Assembly: GCA_948472945.1 (NCBI GenBank)
Contig: CAOKVX010000003.1
Location: 1 to 64,000 of the forward strand
DNA: 64,000 nucleotides
DNA from: an uncultured Clostridia bacterium
GTDB lineage: Bacteria; Bacillota; Clostridia; Lachnospirales; Lachnospiraceae
Direction: 5' to 3'
Shown here in pieces: positions 1-6,508 of this stretch. The first letter of the stretch is position 1. Each line of letters begins with the position of its first letter. The notes under the pieces are model-generated. The model saw only the letters and a list, made by a program, of their open reading frames with translations, did no database searches and was not told the origin of the DNA. A program made the position numbers and the translations under genes.

Positions 1-313
1 AGTGCAGACTCGTAAACCAGAGGTTTACTCGTTCACGGGCATTCGCCCTATCAGCGAAGCAAAAGCGGAGTGTGCTGCAGTAGAGCAGTGCAGACTCGTA
101 AACCAGAGGTTTACTCGTTCACGGGCATTCGCCCTATCAGCGAAGCAAAAGCGGAGTGTGCTGCAGTAGAGCAGTGCAGACTCGTAAACCAGAGGTTTAC
201 TCGTTCACGGGCATTCGCCCTATCAGCGAAGCAAAAGCGGAGTGTGCTGCAGTAGAGCAGTGCAGACTCGTAAACCAGAGGTTTACTCGTTCACGGGCAT
301 TCGCCCTATCAGC
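1..313. repeat. Tandem 86-bp repeat, three full units and one partial
   Basis: Units start at positions 1, 87, 173 and 259, exactly 86 bp apart and essentially identical; the fourth stops after about 55 bp and runs into a long hairpin. The array continues off the left edge. Each unit holds a perfect inverted repeat GTAAACC-AGA-GGTTTAC and a short GGGC-ATTC-GCCC hairpin, and each unit junction can fold (GAGTGTGCTGC against GCAGTGCAGACTC with a bulge). Because 86 is not a multiple of three, a protein-coding role is unlikely, and the ORFs crossing it are by-products. The near-perfect copies suggest recent expansion or homogenisation. It could be a structured RNA, a REP-like dispersed element or a decayed mobile end. 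Confidence 0.9.
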
Positions 314-368
314 ATATACAAAAGGCGGATTCGGCTGTGAACAGCCAATCCGCCTTTTGTATATGCTG
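310..368. terminator. Long hairpin closing the repeat array, terminator-like
   Basis: Arms of about 28 bp pair with a single bulged C: CAGCATATACAAAAGGCGG on the left and CCGCCTTTTGTATATGCTG on the right, with a tight loop near 339-340. The stem is bidirectional and has short T-rich stretches on both strands. GAGCAGTGC at 255-263 is also complementary to GCACTGCTC at 369-377, so the last repeat unit plus this hairpin can close into one multi-branched fold. It may terminate an upstream gene outside the window or be the defined 3' end of the repeat element. Confidence 0.7.
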
Positions 369-482
369 GCACTGCTCATTGCTTTCGTGGAAATGATAGC
401 ATATTTTTACACTAATTCCAATATATTATGTTAAGGCGTGTTTGAATTATGTATTAATATATTATGGAAAGGAAAGGTTGAT

Positions 483-851
483 ATGAGTGAGAAAGCCGGT
501 AAAATGATACTGACAATAGTTAAACTTTTGCTTGTGTGTTATGTTGTGACGGGGATTATGTTGGCTCTGCTTGCATTTATAATGTTAAAGATGGCTCCGC
601 CTGAACAGTTTGTAAGCGGTGGTATTCTATTTGCATACGTTCTTTCTACATTTGTTGGAGGAATGGTCCTCGGAAAGAAAATGGGACAAAAAAAATATTT
701 GTGGGGAATAATGTTTGGAGTGCTGTATTTTGCAATTATATTCGCGATATCGCTCGGAATGAATTCTATTGTAGGAGAACCGATACGAAGCGCCGTAACT
801 GTTTTGATGTTATGTGCGTCCGGAGGCATGCTCGGGGGCATGCTTGGGTAG
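483..851 (+). CDS. TIGR04086/DUF3792-type small membrane protein
   Basis: A 122-residue protein with four predicted membrane helices: a long one after the charged N-terminus, then segments around SGGILFAYVLSTFVGG, LWGIMFGVLYFAIIFA and the Gly/Met-rich C-terminus. Start at 483 is chosen over an upstream in-frame ATG at 438 because AGGAAAGG lies just before it and the protein then begins MSEKAGK. From recall it matches the TIGR04086/DUF3792 family, which in Clostridia lies near the SCIFF peptide and YajC/SecDF genes, as here. Its function is unknown; the repeated Gly-rich helices suggest a packing or oligomerising membrane protein. Confidence 0.75.
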   Translation: MSEKAGKMILTIVKLLLVCYVVTGIMLALLAFIMLKMAPPEQFVSGGILFAYVLSTFVGGMVLGKKMGQKKYLWGIMFGVLYFAIIFAISLGMNSIVGEPIRSAVTVLMLCASGGMLGGMLG

Positions 852-892
852 ATGGACAAAGCCATAATATGCAAAATAGTTCTATAAACCTG

Positions 893-921
893 TTGCACCG
901 TTAAAATAAGTGTGCTATACT
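893..921 (+). promoter_or_regulatory. Sigma-A-type promoter for the SCIFF peptide gene
   Basis: TTGCAC at 893-898 is followed after 17 bp by TATACT at 916-921, about 40 bp upstream of the SCIFF start. This is a near-consensus housekeeping promoter and suggests the peptide is transcribed separately from the membrane protein before it. Confidence 0.65.
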
Positions 922-961
922 TTTACCATAATTAAATATACTAAGAAAGAGGCTATACGAG

Positions 962-1105
962 ATGAAACACATTAAGACTTTGAATACAAGGAATCTTAAA
1001 GAGAGTATGAAGCATGGCGGATGCGGTGAATGCCAGACATCGTGCCAGTCGGCCTGCAAGACGTCATGTACTGTTGGAAATCAGACATGTGAGAAGAAAA
1101 AATAA
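962..1105 (+). CDS. scfA: SCIFF ribosomal peptide precursor (six cysteines in forty-five)
   Basis: A 47-residue peptide, MKHIKTLNTRNLKES at the start, with cysteines at 21, 24, 28, 32, 36 and 43. This is the hallmark of the SCIFF family (TIGR03973), nearly universal in Clostridia. The precursor is modified by its dedicated radical SAM enzyme, which links a cysteine sulfur to the alpha carbon of a nearby residue, threonine in the studied case; T37 directly after C36 is present here. GAAAGAGG lies about 10 nt before the ATG. The maturase follows about 230 nt downstream. The final biological role of SCIFF is unknown. Confidence 0.95.
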   Translation: MKHIKTLNTRNLKESMKHGGCGECQTSCQSACKTSCTVGNQTCEKKK

Positions 1106-1337
1106 TTAATTTATTTTCACATTTGATTAATTTGACTAATAGCAACGGAGGGCGATTTGGTTAAGCTTGATATGGTTTGACTGAAGGGCTCTCTTTTGGT
1201 TGTTTAGAGTAAAAGATATGATGCGCACAGCCTCATAAGTAATTAATTATGCCGCTTTGCGGTTGCGGCCGGCGCGATATTCATGGCGGGTTTCATCGAT
1301 TATGAATATAATTTTAAAACAGGATAATGATGCGAAT

Positions 1338-2708
1338 ATGATACATAGATATAAAAACAATGGTTACAATATTGTACTTGACGTTAACAGCGGATGTGTA
1401 CATGTTGTTGATGATATTGCGTATGATGCAATTGGGCTGTACGATGAGGGTGAATGTAATATATGCGGCGTCCTCATGGAGAGGTATCCGGACGAGAACA
1501 GGGAAGATATAGAGGAGCTTATTTCAGAGATAGATTCATTGAAAGATAACGGTGAGCTGTTCTCAGAGGATATTTATGAAGATTATATATTTGATGCCGG
1601 CAGCAGAGAGACTGTTGTAAAAGCGCTGTGTCTGCACATCGCGCATGATTGCAATCTTGCGTGCAGATATTGTTTTGCCGGCGAAGGTGAATATCATGGA
1701 AGAACTGCGCTTATGAGCGCTGAGGTTGGCAAGAAAGCGCTCGATTTCCTTGTGGCCGGTTCGGGAAACCGCCGCAACCTTGAGGTTGATTTTTTTGGCG
1801 GAGAGCCGCTTATGAACTTTGAGACCGTAAAAGAGATTGTAAGGTACGGCAGAGAAATTGAGAAAAAGCATGACAAGAAGTTTAGGTTTACGCTTACAAC
1901 TAACGGAGTGCTGTTGAATGATGAGATTATGGACTTTGCCAACAAGGAGATGTCAAATCTTGTGCTGAGCATAGACGGCCGCAAAGAGGTTCACGACCGA
2001 ATGAGGCCGTCGAGAAATGGAAAGGGAAGCTACGATGTCATACTGCCGAAGCTTATCAAGGCGGCTGAGTCGAGAAATCAGACTGATTATTATGTCAGAG
2101 GTACATTTACGCACTTTAATACGGATTTTTGCGAGGATGTGCTTCACCTCGCCGATTTAGGATTTAATCAGATAAGCGTGGAACCGGTTGTCGCTCCTCC
2201 GTCAGAGGAGTACGCGATTACTGAACAGGATGTTGCTAAGATATGCGATGGATATGACAGGCTTGCCTCGGAAATGCTTAAGAGGGAGAAAGAAGGGAAA
2301 GGATTTAATTTCTTTCACTTTATGATTGACCTTAACGGAGGACCGTGCGTCTACAAGAGGCTGTCGGGCTGTGGCTCGGGAACAGAGTATCTTGCGGTTA
2401 CGCCGTGGGGGGATATCTATCCGTGCCATCAATTTGTCGGAAATGAGCAGTTTTTGCTTGGAAATATTGAAGAAGGTATAAAGAAAAAGGATATTTGTGC
2501 CGATTTTAAACTATGTAATGTATACTCTAAACCCAAGTGCAGGGATTGCTTTGCGAAATTTTACTGCAGCGGCGGTTGTGCGGCGAATGCGTACAACTTT
2601 CACGGAAGTATACTTGAAGCATATGATATAGGATGTATGCTTCAGAAAAAAAGGGTTGAATGTGCGCTTATGCTTCAGGCGGCGCGTAATGAGGAGGAAA
2701 ATAAATGA
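1338..2708 (+). CDS. scfB: SCIFF radical SAM maturase (SPASM/twitch thioether synthase)
   Basis: The enzyme installs the thioether crosslink in SCIFF. The N-terminus MIHRYKNNGYNIVLDVNSG is the conserved family start and gives 456 residues, so 1338 is preferred to 1257 or 1302, although its ribosome site (AGGA, 13 nt away) is weak. The radical SAM cluster motif CNLACRYC comes about 120 residues in, followed by the FFGGEP motif. The C-terminal SPASM region is Cys-rich (PCHQF, CRDC, FYCSGGC, IGC) and would bind auxiliary iron-sulfur clusters. The stop overlaps the next start as ATGA. The 232-nt space after scfA has no obvious promoter or terminator. Confidence 0.93.
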   Translation: MIHRYKNNGYNIVLDVNSGCVHVVDDIAYDAIGLYDEGECNICGVLMERYPDENREDIEELISEIDSLKDNGELFSEDIYEDYIFDAGSRETVVKALCLHIAHDCNLACRYCFAGEGEYHGRTALMSAEVGKKALDFLVAGSGNRRNLEVDFFGGEPLMNFETVKEIVRYGREIEKKHDKKFRFTLTTNGVLLNDEIMDFANKEMSNLVLSIDGRKEVHDRMRPSRNGKGSYDVILPKLIKAAESRNQTDYYVRGTFTHFNTDFCEDVLHLADLGFNQISVEPVVAPPSEEYAITEQDVAKICDGYDRLASEMLKREKEGKGFNFFHFMIDLNGGPCVYKRLSGCGSGTEYLAVTPWGDIYPCHQFVGNEQFLLGNIEEGIKKKDICADFKLCNVYSKPKCRDCFAKFYCSGGCAANAYNFHGSILEAYDIGCMLQKKRVECALMLQAARNEEENK

Positions 2709-3217
2709 GTGGATATTCAGACAATTTATCATCATATTATAATATTGCAGGCTTAAATAATAACACATCAATATATTCCCTGTTAAACCGTTCGTTGTCG
2801 GGCGTGGGTTCAAGTACGGGAATTGAGTCGTTGAGTGAACTTTCGGGACAGGATGATGATAATAGTTTTATGTCTGTTTTATCTGCCTATATGGGAAATA
2901 ATATTTTTAATACTAACAACATCGCTGTGGACGGAATTGTCACGGACAGGCTTGAAAAAGCGCTTGAGACAATGGATGTGGATTCAGAGGAGTACGCTTA
3001 TGTCAAAGAGGCTTATGAATATCTTACAGGAAAGAGCCTTGGAACAGGAGTTCTCGACAGCGTATACCGTTCTCAGGCATCGTCTCAAACTTCGTCCGGT
3101 GCTTCGTCAACGGGTTCTGAAAATCTGAATGTTATGAATCCGGATGTGTTAATGAGCTCTTTTGAGAGTGAGATAGATGAATTTATAGAGAATTCGATAG
3201 AGTCAGCAGGACTATAA
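2705..3217 (+). CDS. Unknown protein, translationally coupled to the SCIFF maturase
   Basis: A 170-residue acidic, Ser/Asn-rich protein with no signal peptide or membrane helix. Its start overlaps the maturase stop (ATGA), which implies coupled translation; GAGGAAAATAA precedes it. A low-complexity Ser/Thr stretch (residues about 120-137) separates a helical middle (VTDRLEKALETMDVD, VKEAYEYLTGK) from an acidic C-terminus. I do not recognise the family. The Asn/Ser-rich sequence and following flagellar block would fit a flagellum- or surface-associated protein, but that is context only. The start of an imperfect hairpin (AAGGA-AGC/GCCTCCTT, 3215-3245) ends the unit. Confidence 0.75.
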   Translation: MSGYSDNLSSYYNIAGLNNNTSIYSLLNRSLSGVGSSTGIESLSELSGQDDDNSFMSVLSAYMGNNIFNTNNIAVDGIVTDRLEKALETMDVDSEEYAYVKEAYEYLTGKSLGTGVLDSVYRSQASSQTSSGASSTGSENLNVMNPDVLMSSFESEIDEFIENSIESAGL

Positions 3218-3341
3218 GGAAGCTGTGATTAATCAGTGCCTCCTTATTATATTAATGATGCCGTGGAATTGTTTATTTGGTGAGGTTAATGGCAATAATT
3301 ATACTTAGCAGAGTTGAAAAGAGTTGAAAGGAGAAGTACAG

Positions 3342-4331
3342 ATGGGCAGCGATATTGGAATAGACCTTGGAACCGCCAGCGTTCTTGTATATATAACAGG
3401 AAAAGGAGTTGTATTGAGGGAGCCTTCGGTGGTTGCATTTGATAAAGATACAGGTAAGATAAAAGAGATTGGAGAAGAAGCAAGGCTTATGCTTGGAAGG
3501 ACACCCGGTAATATTGTGGCTATAAGGCCGCTTAGACAGGGTGTCATATCTGATTATACGGTTACCGAAAAAATGCTTGTTCATTTTATACAAAAAGCGG
3601 TTGGTAAGAAGAGGCTTAGGAAGCCAAAAATAAGCATATGCGTTCCGAGCGGTGCAACGGAGGTAGAAAAAAATGCCGTTGAGCAGGCAGCATATCAGGC
3701 TGGCGCAAGGGATGTTATGATTATAGAGGAGCCGATAGCGGCGGCTATCGGTGCGGGAATAGATATTTCAAGGCCTTGTGGAAATATGATTGTTGATATC
3801 GGAGGAGGAACGACGGATATTGCGGTCATATCTCTTGGCGGAACGGTAGTAAGCAATTCAATTAAGATTGCGGGAGACGATTTTGATGAGGCTATCGTGA
3901 GACATATGAGAAAACAGCACAATCTCCTGATTGGTGAAAGGACTGCAGAGGAGATTAAGGTAAATATAGGTTCGGCTTTTGAGAGGCCGACGGTTGAGAC
4001 GATGGACGTTAGGGGGCGCAATCTTGTGACCGGTCTTCCAAAGACAATTACGGTTACATCTGAGGAGACAGAGGAGGCGCTTAAAGATGCGACTTCGCAG
4101 ATTGTGGATGCAATACACAGCGTGCTTGAGAAGACTCCGCCTGAACTTGCCGCGGATATTGCGGACAGGGGTATAGTTCTGACCGGTGGGGGAAGTCTTT
4201 TGTACGGACTTGAATCGCTTATTGAGGCCAAGACCGGAATTGTAACGATGACTGCGGAAGACCCTACTACGGCTGTTGCAATCGGAACAGGAAAATTTGT
4301 TGACTTTATGGCAGGTAAGAGGGATAACTAG
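3342..4331 (+). CDS. mbl: MreB/Mbl-family bacterial actin
   Basis: A 329-residue actin homolog. The phosphate-1 loop DLGTASVLVY is at the N-terminus, the phosphate-2 loop DIGGGTTDIAVIS is mid-protein, and the adenosine loop GGGSLLYGLE is near the C-terminus. It forms membrane-associated filaments that guide wall synthesis machinery. ATG 3342 is preferred to the upstream TTG 3324 because AAAGGAG is correctly spaced before it. The order mbl-flhO-flhP matches Bacillus subtilis, which supports Mbl rather than the mreBCD copy; no mreC or mreD is adjacent. It lies 12 bp before the rod gene, so the operon includes the flagellar genes. Confidence 0.9.
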   Translation: MGSDIGIDLGTASVLVYITGKGVVLREPSVVAFDKDTGKIKEIGEEARLMLGRTPGNIVAIRPLRQGVISDYTVTEKMLVHFIQKAVGKKRLRKPKISICVPSGATEVEKNAVEQAAYQAGARDVMIIEEPIAAAIGAGIDISRPCGNMIVDIGGGTTDIAVISLGGTVVSNSIKIAGDDFDEAIVRHMRKQHNLLIGERTAEEIKVNIGSAFERPTVETMDVRGRNLVTGLPKTITVTSEETEEALKDATSQIVDAIHSVLEKTPPELAADIADRGIVLTGGGSLLYGLESLIEAKTGIVTMTAEDPTTAVAIGTGKFVDFMAGKRDN

Positions 4332-4343
4332 AAGGGAGAAGAC

Positions 4344-5117
4344 ATGGTAAGAGCATTATATTCTTCGTATACCGGAATGTATAACGAGCAGAAAAGACTG
4401 GATATTATATCTAACAATATAGCTAATTCGGCTACAACCGGATATAAAGAGGAGAGTGTTACAAGTCAGGCATTTGACCAGATGCTGGCGATAAAGATTC
4501 GCGACGGCTCAGATGCATATATCAACAGACCTATAGGTAACATGAGCCTTGGTGTCAAGCTCGGTGAGGTTTATTCTAACTTTGAGCAGGGCCCGCTGAG
4601 GAATACGGGCGGCACGTATGACCTTGCAATAGGCGGAAAAGGTTTTTTTGCTGTTAGGGTAGAGGATAAGAGTGGTAATTCTTCAATTAAATATACGAGG
4701 GACGGTAATTTTACAATAGATGCGGAAGGGTTTGTTCTTGATTCAAAGGGCAATCATCTGCAGGGCAGAGATGGAGACCTTCAGGTTCCCGTTGATGCAG
4801 CCGATATATCAATTAGTCAGAGCGGAGCCGTTGCCGCCGACGGTGTGACTGTAGGTCACATTGATTTGGTCGATTTCAAGGATTATGACTATCTTGAAAA
4901 GTTTGGAGACACACAGTATACGGCTACGCCGGGGTCGGAGACTGCGGAAACTTCCGCAACTATTGAACAGGGCTATCTGGAACAGTCTAATGTAAACGTA
5001 GTATCTGAGATGGTTAATATGATTACGATTACAAGGGCATATGAGGCCAACCAAAGGGTAATGAAAACCGTGGATTCGCTGCTTGACAAGGCGGTGAACA
5101 GTGTCGGAAGAGTATAA
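4344..5117 (+). CDS. flhO: Flagellar hook-basal body protein, FlgF/FlhO type
   Basis: A 257-residue rod protein with the typical N-terminal heptad region (MVRALYSSYTGMYNEQKRLDIISNN) ending in the NIANSATTGYK motif. The middle carries GTYDLAIGGKGFF, and the C-terminal helix contains EMVNMITITRAYEAN, the Flg_bb_rod and Flg_bbr_C signatures. Such proteins are exported through the flagellar secretion system and polymerise in the rod. GAAGGGAG precedes the start. It is a close paralogue of the next gene, which is the usual arrangement of flgF and flgG. Confidence 0.92.
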   Translation: MVRALYSSYTGMYNEQKRLDIISNNIANSATTGYKEESVTSQAFDQMLAIKIRDGSDAYINRPIGNMSLGVKLGEVYSNFEQGPLRNTGGTYDLAIGGKGFFAVRVEDKSGNSSIKYTRDGNFTIDAEGFVLDSKGNHLQGRDGDLQVPVDAADISISQSGAVAADGVTVGHIDLVDFKDYDYLEKFGDTQYTATPGSETAETSATIEQGYLEQSNVNVVSEMVNMITITRAYEANQRVMKTVDSLLDKAVNSVGRV

Positions 5118-5146
5118 ACGGGTGAATTAGAAAGGAGGTTACGCAT

Positions 5147-5956
5147 ATGATGCGTGCATTGTGGACTGGTGCGTCGGGAATGATTGCGCAGCAGACAAAT
5201 GTAGATACAATAGGTAATAATCTGGCCAATGTCAATACGACAGGCTATAAGAAAGAGATGGCTGAGTTTAAGTCGCTTTTGTACCAGACTCTTCAGAGCA
5301 AATCAACAGATTCCGAGGGAAAGGAAAAACCGCTTGGAATTCAGGTTGGGCTCGGAGTAAGAAATTCGGCGATAAGTACGGATTTTACACAGGGCAATTT
5401 GCTCGCCAGCGAAGGGGATTTTGATTTTGCAATCGAGGGAAATGGATTTTTTATGGTGAGGCTTCAGGACGGCTCAACCGCTTATACGAGAAACGGAAAT
5501 CTTGCAATGTCAATCGGAGTTGACGGCTTTACGCTTACTGACAGCGACGGAAACCCTATTCTTGACAAGGACCTTAATCCTATAGTAGTTCCGAAAGGAT
5601 ATAATATATCTGATGTGAGCGTTGACAAATTTGGTAACATTACGGCGAAGGATGAGACCGGCAATCAGAGAACAATTGGAGTGCAGATAGGTCTTGCGGT
5701 ATTCAACAATCCGTCTGGACTTAACAAAATCGGAGGTTCTAACTACAAGGATACGGCGGCGTCGGGCGCGCCTAATTATCTTAATCCTGACGAGGCGGGC
5801 TCTGTTATAATACAGGGAAGGCTTGAAGGCTCCAATGTGCAGGTGGTTGATGAGATGGTCAGCCTTATTGTTGCACAGAGAGCTTATGAATTTAACTCGA
5901 AAGTAATAAATGCGTCGGACGAGATGCTGCAGCAGGCTAACAATCTCAGGTCGTAA
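5147..5956 (+). CDS. flhP: Flagellar distal rod/hook-basal body protein, FlgG/FlhP type
   Basis: A 269-residue rod protein: N-terminal MMRALWTGASGMIAQQ, NLANVNTTGYKK motif, middle FDFAIEGNGFFMV, and C-terminal EMVSLIVAQRAYEFNSK. These are the standard rod-family ends that form the coiled-coil core of the rod. A strong AAAGGAGG at 5131-5138 sits about 8 nt before ATG 5147; the immediately following ATG 5150 is also possible. It follows flhO by 29 bp and precedes the rod-binding protein by 14 bp. Confidence 0.93.
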   Translation: MMRALWTGASGMIAQQTNVDTIGNNLANVNTTGYKKEMAEFKSLLYQTLQSKSTDSEGKEKPLGIQVGLGVRNSAISTDFTQGNLLASEGDFDFAIEGNGFFMVRLQDGSTAYTRNGNLAMSIGVDGFTLTDSDGNPILDKDLNPIVVPKGYNISDVSVDKFGNITAKDETGNQRTIGVQIGLAVFNNPSGLNKIGGSNYKDTAASGAPNYLNPDEAGSVIIQGRLEGSNVQVVDEMVSLIVAQRAYEFNSKVINASDEMLQQANNLRS

Positions 5957-5970
5957 GGAGGTTCGATAAT

Positions 5971-6306
5971 ATGGCTATTTCAATTGATAATTCGTATATG
6001 GCGCTTAACAATAGCATTAACAGCAGTTCCAACATAAACTCGGAACGTTTGTCAAAAAATATTGAGAATATCAGTTCAGGGACTGACGACAAGGAACTTC
6101 TTGAAGCGTGCAAGGGATTTGAACAGTACTTTGTTGAACAGGTCATGAAAGAGTTCACGAAATCGCTGGAAGAGTTTAACGACAATACATATATGCAGTG
6201 CTTTGGCGATACACTCATATCGGAGTACGCCGGAAAGGTCACTGACAGCGGTTCGCTTGGACTGGCGCAGATGCTGTATGACTCTATGAAATCCAGAGGG
6301 TTATAA
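5971..6306 (+). CDS. flgJ: Rod-binding protein, FlgJ N-terminal domain type
   Basis: A 111-residue protein with the rod-binding signature ELLEACKGFEQYFVEQVMKE and the C-terminal AQMLYDSM. It resembles only the N-terminal half of proteobacterial FlgJ and lacks the muramidase half, as is common in Firmicutes. It is expected to cap the growing rod. GGAGG lies 9-13 nt upstream. It is the last gene before a clear intrinsic terminator, which closes the flagellar block. Confidence 0.85.
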   Translation: MAISIDNSYMALNNSINSSSNINSERLSKNIENISSGTDDKELLEACKGFEQYFVEQVMKEFTKSLEEFNDNTYMQCFGDTLISEYAGKVTDSGSLGLAQMLYDSMKSRGL

Positions 6307-6394
6307 AGGTATATAATCTGCGCAGTGTAATATGCATTTGATAAAACAAAGTTTTTGTTTCTAAGTTTTTATCAGAATATTTTGATTAAAACAG

Positions 6395-6422
6395 GGAGTT
6401 GTCATTGGACAGCTCCTTTTGT
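6395..6422 (+). terminator. Intrinsic terminator after the flagellar block
   Basis: A 9-bp stem GGAGTTGTC/GACAGCTCC with one G-U pair, loop ATTG, followed by CTTTTGTT. It lies about 90 bp after the FlgJ-like gene and about 85 bp before the RecD2 gene. Confidence 0.75.
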
Positions 6423-6508
6423 TATAATTGTAGATATAGTTATATTGTTATTATAATTATTTTGTCATTAGTAATTTGCGCTATATGCAAAAGATGGAGG
6501 TGGCCCGG

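Noticed and set aside
1-313. CRISPR array
   Set aside because: There are no distinct spacers between repeats; the whole 86-bp unit recurs unchanged and no cas genes are near.
70-434. ORFs of 61 and 92 residues within the tandem repeats, plus a minus-strand ORF
   Set aside because: They are copies of the same repeat read in shifted frames, have no ribosome site, and end wherever the array changes; the period is not a multiple of three.
3695-4231. Minus-strand ORF of 178 residues
   Set aside because: Antisense to the Mbl actin gene, without a ribosome site or recognisable motif.
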